Positions 34,012 through 45,861 are shown, counted from the first letter of the stretch. The stretch: 64,000 bases of DNA from Armigeres subalbatus (GCF_024139115.2 NC_085140.1:231572371-231636370); one strand, 5' to 3'. Numbers and translations are program-made. Notes: generated by a model not told the origin, from the letters alone.

Positions 34012-35364
34012 TCAAGGATGCATATTATTTGACCCGTTTAATCGCGCTCCGTAAAACGAATACGGAGGAAAATACTGCGCCAGCGAAGGATGTGGTGGCA
34101 TCGGGATACCAGCGAGAGATGCCGGTGACATAGCAGGGGGAAGTAATGGTGGTTTGCCGTAGGGGTGGTAACGGGCAGTGGACATCGGACTAAGAGGAGG
34201 GGTGGGGTAGGTTCTTTGGAACAGAGGATGTGTCGGTGGGAGTCCTACTGCAGCTGCCGTCGCAGGGTTGATGAGGGCAAACTCCGACGTAAAACTCCGA
34301 AACTCCGGCGGCAATATTTGGGTTCTCAGATCAGTTTGAAACAGTTCTTCGGAAGCGGCGAATCGCTTGCCGCAGTAGGACGAATCGCTACCTATCCAGT
34401 TACACACGTAGGGTAACTGAGAAGCTGCCGCCAGGGCGGCTAGTTGAGCATGGGCGTACATGGCTGCTGATGATTGACTAGCGGCGAGGGATGCTGCTGC
34501 GGCAGCTTGTGAGAAGGTTTTACTTCCAGGATGATCACATTGAGTACAGCCCGCTGGACAGCTTGACGTTCCAAGCTTTCCTAGCATATGAGAGCTTAAG
34601 GCACATCCAGTACAGTAGGGATCACGGCAGACTGGGATCATGGAGTCTGGAGCTCCTGGCATCTTTAGTTTGGAGTAATTGAAATAAGGGTTCATGGCAG
34701 CCGCTTTCAACATTTGGTGATGCGTTAGCGCACTTGACGCTAGAAGGTCTATGGGGTAGCTTCCATAACCAGAGTAATATGGAGGCCCGATCGTTGTTGA
34801 CGATGGGGCAGAAGTTGATGCTCTAATGGAGTTTTCACCACTACTACTTGGGTCCTTGCTTATAGATTCTGTAGATGGTTTTGATAACGTAGCTTCAGTG
34901 GAACTATTCATTAACGCATGTAAAGAATCTTTGGATGAGGCACGATTTGGACTGCTTGTACGCTCAAGATGGAGTTGCGAGCTGCTTGGAGTTTTTCGGT
35001 GATTACTCGTCGGAGATGCTCGTGATGAAGCAGCACTTTGGTTAGATTCACAACGCCCGTTCAGGATTTGGTGATTTGGCGCATTGACGGACCTCTTTGG
35101 GGATTTGTTTCGCACCATGGTACTATGAGTATCGTCCGGAGATTTTGTCTGCTCGCGGTTCACCGTGGATGGTTCATATGGCTTAAAACTTGATTTTGGA
35201 GTATCATTTGATGAACCGCTTGAAAGTGTCCCGGGTGACAGTTTATCGCGGCTTCCTTTTGTACTTTTTTCTATGTTTGCCAGTAGCTTTGGATTCGGTG
35301 AATCAGACCCTATTGCGCTGCATGTTTGTGCCAGTAAAGCCAACGGGCTCGTTTTGGAATCGAA
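34012..35364 (-). CDS. noc/elB: NET-family zinc-finger protein (noc/elbow type), last exon
   Basis: This is the large 3' exon of a Noc/Elbow/Nlz (NET) transcriptional co-repressor, a nuclear family that patterns appendages, tracheae and eyes in flies. Residues are counted from the TTG at 35370. SPLALLAQTC, the Sp-like box, lies at 8-17. FKPY, the Groucho-binding motif, lies at 62-65. A Ser-rich linker runs to about 190. A Cys block (CRDPYCTGC ... CPAGCTQC) lies at 248-278 and an Ala-rich stretch at 288-318. The finger region starts CNWIGSDSSYCGKRF at 323-337. The conserved tail YPTPPLSP/RYHPYGKPP lies at 388-408. The open frame continues upstream only to a 3' splice site, so the true start is in an unseen 5' exon. 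Oddly, the family's two zinc-ligand histidines after CGKRF are replaced (FQTDLRTQI). noc and elB cannot be distinguished here. Confidence 0.9.
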   Translation of the reverse strand, partial: FDSKTSPLALLAQTCSAIGSDSPNPKLLANIEKSTKGSRDKLSPGTLSSGSSNDTPKSSFKPYEPSTVNREQTKSPDDTHSTMVRNKSPKRSVNAPNHQILNGRCESNQSAASSRASPTSNHRKTPSSSQLHLERTSSPNRASSKDSLHALMNSSTEATLSKPSTESISKDPSSSGENSIRASTSAPSSTTIGPPYYSGYGSYPIDLLASSALTHHQMLKAAAMNPYFNYSKLKMPGAPDSMIPVCRDPYCTGCALSSHMLGKLGTSSCPAGCTQCDHPGSKTFSQAAAAASLAASQSSAAMYAHAQLAALAAASQLPYVCNWIGSDSSYCGKRFAASEELFQTDLRTQILPPEFRSFTSEFALINPATAAAVGLPPTHPLFQRTYPTPPLSPMSTARYHPYGKPPLLPPAMSPASLAGIPMPPHPSLAQYFPPYSFYGARLNGSNNMHP

Positions 35365-35386
35365 CTGCAAGTAAGAGAAAACAAGA
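35365..35386 (-). promoter_or_regulatory. 3' splice site (acceptor) of the NET-gene exon
   Basis: The minus strand reads a pyrimidine-rich TTGTTTTCTCTTACTTGCAG directly before TTCGATTCC. The AG at 35365-35366 leaves the exon in phase 0 with F-D-S-K-T-S-P-L. In flies the equivalent exon boundary also lies just before the SPLALLAQTC box. Confidence 0.75.
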
Positions 35387-36547
35387 ATGTTTTGTTAGTT
35401 TGATGTTTAATAATTCCAACTGTTAGAAATATGAAACGTCTACATTATACGATTTCATTCGCGATAAAAATGAGCGAAATAGTTAAGTTAGTTACACCCA
35501 AATCTGTTGCTTTGAATTTAGTTCATTTTTTGTAATTTTGAAACTAGACAATAGATACTCATATACATATATAATATTATATAGGACATATTATAAAGGA
35601 ACAAAAAGAACATTATTCTGCGTTTAACGTCTATTTGTCTGTAACTGCAAGCATACCAGTGATGGAAACGTAAAGCTAAACCGATAATCACCGTCCGTTG
35701 AAATAAAACTTGTCAAGCCGTTTGATGTGGCGTGTCCGTCAGCGAGGCGACGTTTCACGTGATACGGGGTTAAGTGAGGCGATAATTTGACTTTTGATCA
35801 TTCTCCGCCTTGATTGCGGCGGCAGCCTTTCTTTCATTTCATCACATTTGAGACAACCACATAATGACCGCTCCATCAGCATCATAGCATCAGAGGGAGG
35901 ATTAAAGCGCAAACAGACCAGGGAGACAAATAAAGTTATTTCCATTTCGTTCTCGCTGTTGACCACAAGAAGTAGAAAGACGAGACCAGCAACGTCAGAA
36001 AAATTCAGATCTCGGGGACACCCTGATGGACACGAAGGGCGGAAACTGCAAGCTCGAGAGTGTGACGGTGATTTTTTTTTTCGTGCGCAATCTTCACTCT
36101 CGACTTCGCAAACAGAGCGCCGACAGTTTGGACAGCTGACGAATGACGGTCGGTTCGTGAAGGCGTGAAATTAAATTGGACAGCAGGGAAAAACAAGGCC
36201 TCAAACAAGCCACGCTGTCCAAACCTGCCGTCACTGTCGCATTATGATGGGTTGCAGGAATTGACTCGTGAGTGGGTTTTCTAGTTTAGAAAACCTATTA
36301 CATGTCGGCACGATGTTTCCTATCTGCAATATATCCTTGTCGAAATTTTGTTAATTGATAGGCGTGTAATAGACTAAGGCCTTTCAAAGTTCGACAGTAT
36401 CTCGATTTGAATTGCTAATAGATTAATTTTCGAACTAACAAATTTCAATTGTTCATGCTTAGGGAATGTAAAATAACAACATTGTCCTCTCTTGTAAATG
36501 TTGGGACAAACTCAACTCACAATAAGCGTTCGTCCCAAACTGCAACA
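35387..36547. other. Probable intron sequence upstream of the NET exon
   Basis: Looks single-copy, without retroelement text. The segment 35700-36240 is richer in GC than its surroundings and has open frames on both strands, none with a recognisable domain. It could hold cis-regulatory elements of the neighbouring gene, but that is inference. No first exon was recognised. Confidence 0.4.
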
Positions 36548-36555
36548 GAATAGGA
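36548..36555. repeat. 8-bp TSD of hAT-like element (left)
   Basis: GAATAGGA, repeated at 47883-47890 immediately outside the inverted termini. Confidence 0.85.
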
Positions 36556-36629
36556 CAGCGTTTCTCAACCTTTTTCTTGAGAGGTACCCCTTCGAATTTT
36601 TGCATTAGTTGAGGTACCCCCTCTCGAAA

Positions 36630-37860
36630 TAAGGCTTCAATCCTCTTGAAGAATAATTTCCGAGCCTTTTGAAAGGGCTCCTTTCAGCTTTGAATTCCTT
36701 CAAAGTAGGCTTCCGCGCCTCTTAATTAGAGGCTTTGAGCCTCTTGTAGTGAGGCTTCGAGCCTCTTGAAGGCGGTTTCAGACCACTCAAAGGAGTCTTC
36801 CTTTGCATCTTAAAAGGACGCTTCCAAGCCTCTTAAAAAATAATTCCGAGCCTCTTGAAAGGAGGCTTCGAACCCTTGAAAAGAAACTTCCAGAGCCTCT
36901 TGAAGAGAAGGCTTACGAGGCCTTTGAAGGAGGCAACCCTAACCTCTTGAATGGAGACTTGAGCCTCTGAAAGGAGCCTTCCAGGCCTCTTTAAAGGAGG
37001 CTTCTGAGGCCTCTTGAAGGGGCTTCCAGGCCTCTTGAAATAAGGCTTCCAGGCCTCATGAAAGGATCTTGAAAGGAAGCTTCTGGGCCTCTTGAAAGCA
37101 GGCTTTTGAGCCTCTAGAAAAGGAGGTTTTGAGGCCTCTAGAAAAGAGGCTTTGGGCTACTTGAAGGAGGCTTCGAGCCTCTTGAAAGAAGGATTTCGAG
37201 CCACTTGAAAGGAGCCTTCTGGGCCTCTTGGAAGGGAGCTTTTGAGCCACTTGCAAGGGAGGCTTCTGAGCCTGGAAGAGGGTTTTGACCCATAAAAGGA
37301 GTCTTCCTTTGCATCTTAAGGACGCTTCCAAGCCTCTTGCATGAAGAATTCCAGGCCTCTTGAATGGGCTTCCAGACCACTTGAAAGTAGACTTCCGAGG
37401 CCTCTTGAAGGAGGCTTCCGAGGAAGCTTCTTGAAGGAGCTTCAGAGCCTCTTGAAAGGGAGCAACCTAACCACTTGAAAGGAGGCTTCCAGACCTCTTG
37501 AAAAAAGGAAGCTTCCAGGCCCCTTGAAAGGGGCTTCGAGCCTCTATAAAAATCCTTCCGAAGCTTCTTGAGGAGGAGGCTACCGCGTCTCTTGAAAGGA
37601 GGCTTCCGAGTCTCTTAAAGGGGCTTTCAGGCCTCTTAAAGGAGGTTTACGATTCTCTTGAAAGGAGGCTTACGAGCTTTTGAAAGGAAGCTTACAGAGC
37701 CTCTTGAAGGAGGCAACCTATCCACCCTGAAAGGGCTTCTGAAGTGCCCAGGAGGATTCAGAGCCTCTTGAAAGGAGGCCTTCGAGCTGCTTGGAAGACG
37801 CTTCCGAGATGCGTAGAAGGGTGCTTCTAATCCTCTTGCAACAAGCAATCGAGCACTAGT
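36630..37860. repeat. Tandem array of ~22-24-bp GCCTCTTGAAAGGAGGCTTC units
   Basis: Dozens of imperfect copies of a unit approximating CTTGAAAGGAGGCTTCGAGC run through the left half of the hAT-like element. The unit contains AAGCCTC and its near-inverse GAGGCTT, so local foldbacks are possible. Minus-strand ORFs here are repeat translations, not genes. Confidence 0.85.
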
Positions 37861-38346
37861 GAAAAAAATCATTTTGTTCATTCGACGTTTTGCACGTTCG
37901 ATCTTTTGATCCGCAGCCTTTCATACATTGTGCTGGTTGTAGAGGGCAGAATCCAATTGGAATTTATTGATAGCATTGCATGTTATGTACTACAGTCGCC
38001 TCTCCACATCTCGATATTGAAGGGACCATCGAGATAGGGAGATCAAGGAATTGAAGGAAAATAGAAATGGGTACTAGATCGAAAAAAGTTCGTTGCTATG
38101 AAAAACGACAACAAAACAAATGTATTTTTTTGTTGTTGATATGTTTGTTATTTTTCAAATCTGGTCTAGTAGCCTAAAAAATTGAACATATCACCATAAA
38201 AAGAGTGAATCCTGAACAAAATATGATCAGAACACATCGAGATATAAGGTTATCGAGATGTAGAAATTTAAAATGTATGTAGATTGAAGGGACTGAGTAA
38301 ACCACCGACATAGGAAAAGATATCGAAATATAGAACATCGAGATGT

Positions 38347-39755
38347 TATAAGACTCAATTATTTGGCCCCGGAACTGCTCAGTGCCGGAAGGGCACTGTC
38401 CTTAACCCCAAGCCGCTGGTCTAGCCACGGCAGCTAAGCAGGGCAGGCACAGAGGCCTCTTTGGCTCCGGGTCTCAGGGCGATCTGGCGTAAAGGAGCTT
38501 TCGGAGCGTGAGAACCCTATCGAACGAGAATTGTTGAAATTACCTTTTATTATTCCGAAATGGATGGTTCACAGGGTGGTCGGCATATACCGGCTGGCAG
38601 GTGCGGCCGATGAGTACCGTTGAATTGTGGATGACGATGGCGGCTGTTGATTGCGGCCGACGAAGGCCACATCCGATGGCAACTGTTGATGGCGGCCGGC
38701 GAATGCGGCTAGTGTGTGGCGGGCGAGTACCACCAGCGATGGAGCCGGTAAAGGCGGACCGAGTGTGGCTCACGAATGCTGCGGACGAGGGTGGCGGGCG
38801 ATAGTGACCGTGACAGCTAGCCAATACCGATCCAATGTGGCCGGCGATGGCGGGCCAATGATGAATGCGGCACGATTGCCACGGCGAGGGCGGCTGACTA
38901 ATGCCGGTGGAAGGCGGCTGGCGATTACGATCCAGCAAATGAGGGATGCAGTTGAAACACGGTGCCACGAGGGTGGCCGACGAAGGCGAGCGGCGAAGTG
39001 CTTCTCAACAGGTGCTTACGGGCAGCGGGTGTGGCTGGCGTTGGTGGCTCGAAAAGCCAAGGACGATGAAGAATGGCTCGATTGCCACGGCGAGGGCGGC
39101 TGACAAATGCCGGTGGAAGGCGGTTGGCGATTACGATCAGCAAATGGGGATGCAGTTAGGCTTGCGAGTGCCACGAGGGTGGCCGACGAAGGCGAGCGGC
39201 GAGGGCTTCTCAACAGGTGCTTGCGGGCAACGAGGTGTGGCCGGCGTTGGTGGCTCGAAAAGCCAAGGACGATGAAGAATGCGGCTCGATTGCCGCAGAG
39301 TATAATGACAAATGCCGCTGGAAAGCGGCTGGCGGTGCTGCTCGACAAGGAGTTGCTGGTCGCAGATGTGACCACGAGTCCGGCACAAAATCACTCTGGC
39401 GATGGCGGTTGTTGATCGCAACCACCGAAACTTTCACGCGATCTCACCGTACAAAATTCACAAAAACGTCTCGCCTCTGCTACAGTTAGTCACCAACCGC
39501 CTTCACCTCCAACTTTTCCCGAGACCGGTGGGTGACCACGGTTACTTTCGGCTTTAAACGCACGTTCCTCATTTCCGATGCTCTCTCCGATATCACCCAT
39601 TGAAGATGAGTGTCCGTCCGACACTGCGTTTTCTAATGTCGACCACCCCATTCAAACTGACCGTTTATCTACTTGTCCCTAATATAATAATAATTAAACT
39701 AATTTCTCACGCTCGGTATCAAACAAATCATAACAAATGTTACCATGTGGTAACA
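38347..39755 (-). repeat. 3' LTR of gypsy element
   Basis: Closely matches the other LTR, with scattered 1-3-bp indels. It includes the conserved block TTTGGCCCCGGAACTGCTCA and two copies of a ~208-bp GC-rich tandem unit plus a partial third (unit starts near 38874, 39080, 39288). Confidence 0.88.
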
Positions 39756-39766
39756 TATTTCCCTCT
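39756..39766 (-). other. Candidate polypurine tract
   Basis: The minus strand reads AGAGGGAAATA directly before the 3' LTR start TGTTACC, where plus-strand DNA synthesis is primed in LTR elements. Confidence 0.6.
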
Positions 39767-40736
39767 GGTTGGGGAGCGAGAAAGCGATTCAATAACAATC
39801 ATCAAATAACAACATAATTGATAGGAGAAAAACAAAACATCGTTATCTCGAAACCAGTGACTTCTCCACAAAAAGAATTTTATCATTCTATAATCGTCGA
39901 ACAAAACATATATTATTTAGAGCTTCGTTTCACAAGTATCTAAATTAATCTATCAGTCAAAATCTTCAACCGTTGTGGATTACACGCAACACAAAAGCGA
40001 TCGGGGCTCATCCGGTGGAGCCTTCCACAATAGCGCCGACTCGAACACTTTCCTTCCCCGTTCTACGTAGGCCCGACAGGTAGCCTTTACGATAACGCGT
40101 CGAGTCCATGCGACATGCTGGACGTAAGAGGATTTAAATTGAACTGATTCGAAATTTACAAGCTTTCTCATGATCGAGATAAATGATTGGTCAGCTACTA
40201 TTGCCACGATCATTACCAACACCAAAGCACATGGTTAAACCAATAGATGTGTACTATACACTGGTTGTTCCATCCATGGTTTATAAGTAATAATGTCGTG
40301 TGCTAATATTGATGCGCACCACTATAACAACATTTTGTGATTCAGGTTTTCGTGTAGTTTCCCGAATGGTTACATTGATCTTTTAATTATCGATTCAATT
40401 CAGGTCAGGTGCAACTATCCCGTAGTTGACCGATGATCACTGATCGGACAGGATCAGAATTAGCGCGCGACTATTGGAATGACATAACAGACGTTTTTTT
40501 TTTTTTCCAAGTGGCTTGTGTTCAGCCTATTTGTGAATCTAAGGATCGCCTGTGATGCTAGGCGGTTCAATTCCTGCCCTGCAGGAAGTAGAAACAAACA
40601 ATGCCGTGCACCTAGGCCAAAGATTAGAATTGCCAGGTGCATAAAGCTAGAGGTCATTCAAGGTTGTGATGGAACAGTGTATGATTTCATATCAAAATGG
40701 GGGTGACATTGGTTAAATTGGTTTCTAATGGCTATG
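39767..40736 (-). other. Gypsy internal region after integrase; no env seen
   Basis: About 1 kb with no recognisable domain. A T13-type run at 40494-40506, next to unrelated text to about 40700, could be a small retroposed insertion (poly(A) on the minus strand), but no TSD was established. Confidence 0.45.
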
Positions 40737-43704
40737 CTAGGCAGGCTTAAGATGATTAGCCGGCCATACGCCTATATTTCGTCCAGTTTGATCGATTAGT
40801 TCATATGAAGATGAATCATGTTTCGCGAGCACCTTACAAGGTAAGAATTGTGCACCCAATTTCGCATTATAAAACTCTTGGGCATTGGACAATTTTGTGT
40901 TTCTTTTGTAAACAGTGTCTCCGACGGAAAATGGCTTGGCAGGTTGCCGAACCCTTAGATTATAAACACGCGCAGCATCAGAATATGCCTTTTCGAGATT
41001 CTTACGCACGACGGTGAACAATTTCAGGTTTTCTTTACAGATACGACTGAGACGTGCTTCGACTGATATTTCATCCTCATTCTCAAAACTCTCGTGCTCG
41101 GTACCGTTTAGGACCACTTCCTCTCCTTTCGCGACGCGGAAGGTGTGAATCCGATTGAGAGTGGACTGTCGAGTTTGCTACGACTTCGACATCTGATAAT
41201 CGTGTGTCCCATTCGCGTTGGTTATCGCGTGCGTATGAGCGAATGGATGTGTTTATGGCACGATTCACCCTTTCGACCAGGTTTGCTTGCAGTGATGACG
41301 GGAAGACAACCAATGCTTGATTTTGTAACGTGTCGGTAATGATTTAAAATCGTTGCTAGTAAAGCAAATAACATTGTCAGATAATATTATCGCCCGAGGA
41401 CTGAGTTTCGGTGAAACCAATGTCAGGATAGTTCGGCGCAAAGCGTTTTGCGCGCTAATTTTCGGGAACGGATGCAGTTGCACTCATTTCGAAAACAAAT
41501 CCATCGTTACCAGAACGTATTTATTACCGGATTTCGAACGCGGTAACGGGCCAATATAATCAATCGCGATTGTTTGCCAGGGTCGGGTCGGAGTTCGCAT
41601 GTCGCCGCATAGGGGCGAAGTGGACGCATTTGGGGGTTTTATTTCTTTACAATCCGTGCATTTTTGTATATACGACCGAATTTGACTCACCATTTTGGGC
41701 CAATAGTACTGTTGGCGTACTTTGGTCAACGTTTTGTCAGCACCGACGTGCATGAAGTCGTCGTGGAAAGTTTTAATGATCGCGACGCGAGACTCGGGGC
41801 TTGGGATGATCTTCCAGTCGTAGCGGTGATCGGAAAGATCGTCATTAAACACGTATTTTTTTAGCAAATCTCCCTCTACTCGAAAATCGGGATAGTCATC
41901 AGGTCGATTCAAAACAGACAATTTCATGTCGCTGTACCATGAGGACGAGGATTGTGCAGACACTGCCATCACACTCCCGTGACAGCGCGTCGGGCACAAT
42001 ATTGTCGCTTGCCTCGTCGATGCACCATCGTCATGTCGTATACTTGTAGCGAAAAGGCTCCACCGACTGGTCGCGACGAAATCTTCCACTTCGTACGCAT
42101 GATGAACGTCAATGCTGATGAGTCGGTGACAAGGACAAAATGACTGCCTTCGACGTACCCACGGAGGTGTTCTATAGAAAGCAAGGCTGCGAGGCCCTCC
42201 TTTTCAGTAGCATGATAGGCACGCTCCTGGGTTTGTTAGCTTTTTTGAAAAGTATTCGATAACCCTTTCGTGGTCATCTATTCTCTGTGTGAGAACACCG
42301 GCGACAGCGTGATCCTCGCGTCGCTATGAATTATAAACTCCTGATCAAAATCAGGGTTGGAAAGTACCGGAGCCGTAATCAACTTCACTTTTATTGCCTG
42401 GAATGCTTCCTCCGCTTCTACAGTCCATCTCACTGCCTTCAGGTTGGTTTTTAGAAGCTCGGAAGAACTGCAGTAGTCTTGCTGTATTCAGGGATAAACC
42501 TCCGGTAGTAATTAGACATTCAATAAATCGGCGGAGTTTTGTTATAGTCGTAGGACGTTCGTACTCCACAATGGGCCTTATCTTCTCAGGTTGAATTCTC
42601 AAACCATGCGAAGAAAAGTACGTAACCCAAAATGGTATTTCTTTCAGGCAGAAGTGAGATTTCTCGAGCTTAATCGAGAGATTAACCTCCCTCAGGCGCC
42701 TCGCCACCTCTTCGAGAAGCCGTAAGTGTTCCTCGAATGTCTCCAGTTACTATGACAATATCGTCCAAGTAAACGAAGACATTCGGTTCCAACACACCAT
42801 GACCTAGCACTCGGTTCATCAATCTCGCCAGCGTTGCTGGGCTGTTGATTAAACCAAATGGTAGGCGGGTGAACTGGAACATCCTTCCTGCACACTAAAT
42901 GCGCAATATTTCCGCGATACCCTGGCCAAGGGAATCTGAAGGAATGCCTCAGTAAGATCAATCGTAGACAAATAATTTGCGCGGTAGTCTACCAAGTATT
43001 CGGCCAGGGTGGGGAAGGGATGGGCGTCACGTACAGTCCTCTCGTTGAGTTTGCAGCTTGACGTCAAGGCAAAACGGATCGCGCCTGAAAGTCTTCCGTA
43101 TTGGTACTATATTCAAGGACCATTCAGAATTAGATTCTTCTATTATCCCACGTTCAAGTAACCGATCAACTTCAGCAAACAATCCCGTTTGAATTTTCAG
43201 GGGCGATGGGGTACAGGTAGAGCCGAATTGGTTTGTTAGACACACACTCGTCTTTCAGAACGATTTTGTGTTCGCAAAGGTTAGTAGTATCAAGTGCGTT
43301 TAAGTTTGCAACTTTAAAAAGCTGCTTCACGTCTTCTAAACGCTTCGTTTGACTCTCAGTGAGATTCAGTTCAGAAGTCTCCCAATTAGATTTCTCTTCT
43401 GAGCTACTGGCTTGTGATCGTGGAAATAGCCGGATAAATATTGAAAACTCTCCAGAAATCCATTCCGCAAATACATTCTTTTGGTAAGATTGGGCGCTAC
43501 CATGATAGGTAAAACCCTTGTCTTACCATTGAATGTAAACAGATGATGATTTCTCCAGTACTTCAACGGAGATCCATCAGCTGTTCGTAATTCCACCAGC
43601 TGAGCGGGTTTTCTGATATGCACATTTCCTAATTCTTGTAAAACGGACGAATTAATGAAAGACAGGTTACTTCCACAATCTAGAAGGGCATTGACTGGAA
43701 ACAT
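40737..43704 (-). pseudogene. gypsy pol (protease-RT-RNase H-integrase), broken
   Basis: Protease (43704-43366) shows ALLDCGSNLSFI, with C following the catalytic D. RT (about 43245-42682) shows FQFTRLPFGLINSPATLARL and FVYLDDIVIVT (YLDD catalytic core). RT/RNase H connection continues to 41969. Integrase (42089-40737) shows an HHCC finger (HDDFMH ... CTDCKEIK), then IDYIGPLPRSKSGNKYVLV, ILSDNVICFTSNDF and ANLVERVNRAINTSI, supplying D, D and E. The C-terminal domain ends IGVWPANHLKPA. At least six frame changes split it, so no enzyme is made. Confidence 0.87.
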
Positions 43705-43869
43705 CGAAAATTTGCAGTTTCACGTGGGGTCTGTCATCCGTGATATGGTTTTAAAGTTATCTTGTGTATTTGAGGCGGTATTCCTTCGTCATCTTCGTTA
43801 TCGGACCTTTGCTCATAGAGCTGGAAAAGATCCGGTAACCAAGAGTCCGACGCATGTACTGCCTGCGCA

Positions 43870-45861
43870 TGGGGAAGTCCTTGCGGCTTTAAGGCTTCCC
43901 CAAACCGTTTTTTAAACAGTAGGGACAGTTGTCGGTTGTGAACCCTAACAATGCACACCGCTTACAGAACACCCTTCGTGGAACCTGACATTCGGAAAGA
44001 CTATGATAATCCCTGCAAATGAAACACTGGCCTTCTTCTGGGGGAGAGTAGTTAGAAACTAATTTTAAAAGTGCGCTGGGTTTGCTAGTCCCCGGTTTTG
44101 ATTCCTTGAATTGACCCTCTGACATATCACTTTTCTCGGTCGGGATACGTTTCGCGTTAGCGAATGACTTGAAATCCAGTTTTGCGTAGTTCGAATTTGG
44201 CTTGGATGGTTTTAAGGGATGCGGCGCAGGATTCAATGATTTTGGTTGAAGAATGTCCTACCACTCGACGAGTTTTGTTACCTGATTCAATTGCACAAGT
44301 CTCACGTCTTGTGATGCCAAAATACTTTAGTGAAAGCCGAAAGTCTGTGGCATCAAGATCCTTGCCAATGTCAAGTAAGTCTTTTAGTGCAGTGATATTC
44401 CTGCCAATTAGTGCTTTACGTCCATCATACCTCATGTTTGTTTTCAAGACCTCTACCTTCTCATTCTCTGACATGGGGTGGTTCATAGCTTGGAACAATT
44501 TATTCATTTATAAAAGTAGTACTGTTGAAATGACTCCCTTTTTGTTGGCGAGTCTGGTATAATTTGGTGCGGAGAACTGAATCCAGATCAGGATGTCTGA
44601 ATTCTCGTTTCAGTTCTTGTACCAACTGTGGCCAACTTTGTAGCATTCGTTGATGCCGACTAGTAGTGTACCAGCTCAAAGCTGAGCCTTCGAAAAAATG
44701 TATTGCTGAATCGAACAAGTCAATTTCGGTAGCATGTTCTGATATCGCAAGTTGTTCTACATGGGACAGAAACTCATTAAGACCCACTCCATGATCATTC
44801 CCTGAGTATTTACTAACCTTCCACTGGAAATTGGAATCATTTACGCTGTGTCGCTACCAGTGGAACGAACATCGACCCAGGTTGAATTGCTGATTGTTGA
44901 CAGCATTGCTCTGTGGATTAGGAGATTGGTTGCAGAATTCCTACCCCAAATGGGCTGAAAATAAATCCATCTATCTGTCGATGGAAAGACTCATTAGCAT
45001 TCGCTCCCTGTTGCAGGGAGGTTAGTGGAGGACATGGAATGTTGCCAGGGGATCGTGGAAGTGGGGATGGTAGTTAACCCTGTTTGTCTTGTATCGACTA
45101 ATCTACTGCTTCGATGGTTTGTCGTGGTAATAGTATTCGGATACGTCCTTAAGAAAGGATTCGTGCTGTTCAAGGGAGCTGATGAGGGTCTGGGCGGGAT
45201 CGGAGGTGGGGTGCGTTGCTTACGCAATTCCCCTTCAATCCATTCACCTGCTTGGCTAGCGACTTTATGAGACTACCGATGTCAGTCATCGCGCTGGTAA
45301 AATCCGATTTGGTGACAAATTGTGAAGTATTAGGGTGTTTGGGAATGGCTCCAGTGGTAACTGGGGCTGGATTAACTGAAGCTCGATTACCCATAAAGTC
45401 CTCTGAACCTCCCGCTGCTTCATCTAATAGGAAAACTGATTCAGGCGTTGATCTTCATCAGTATTGAAAAACTCGTCTTCAGACCAAAGTAATCGGAAAA
45501 CAATTGGAGCACTTTTGCGAAGTACTCGCTGCTTTGAGTTTTGAGATCACCTATTGCATGGTTCTTGATTACACCAGTCGGTGGCCTAGATGTAATAATC
45601 TGGCTCTGCAAAATTGAACGCGCGTTCGTGGTTCTGAAGACAAAATACGATGAAGTTCAAGAAAAATCCTCTTACAAAAATCAAGATCCATTTCAGGTCT
45701 TGGTCATAATGAATTATGAACTCATGTCCCTCTAACTCATCCTTCAAAATTTGCCGCAGCCTACGACGTCGTTTGGCGCGCGTCTCATCGTCCCCAATCA
45801 CCACGTTACGCAGAAGCAGCTCGTAATCAAGTTCTCCGGAATCAAGATGATCTACTCGCAT
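43870..45861 (-). pseudogene. gypsy gag (capsid-nucleocapsid), broken
   Basis: It starts MRVDHLDSGELDYELLLRNV at 45861, about 410 bp from the PBS, followed by an Arg-rich helix. A Pro/Ser-rich matrix-like part is shifted through 45394-44994. A capsid-like segment, LFDSAIHFFEGSALSWYTTS, lies in 44787-44500 and continues in another frame to 44157. The nucleocapsid has CFICRDYHSLSEC and a diverged CKRCALLGFTTDNC knuckle (44236-43889). Several frameshifts inactivate it. Confidence 0.82.

Noticed and set aside
36600..37860. CRISPR-like array
   Set aside because: Units are contiguous and imperfect with no unique spacers; it is a minisatellite inside a DNA transposon of a eukaryote.
37056..37881. 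Minus-strand ORFs of 80-91 aa with Lys/Ser-rich repeats
   Set aside because: Translations of the minisatellite; they repeat with the DNA unit.
38540..39437. Pro/Ser/His-rich ORFs of 67-142 aa on both strands
   Set aside because: They lie within the LTR and recur in the other LTR; products of GC-rich tandem repeats.
40494..40700. SINE inserted after integrase (T-run plus a GGTTCAATTCC B-box-like motif)
   Set aside because: The T-run implies minus-strand orientation while the B-box-like motif is on the plus strand, and no TSD could be found.
39767..40736. Envelope gene making this gypsy element an errantivirus-like retrovirus
   Set aside because: Less than 1 kb remains after integrase, and no frame shows a signal peptide, transmembrane span or fusion-type motif.
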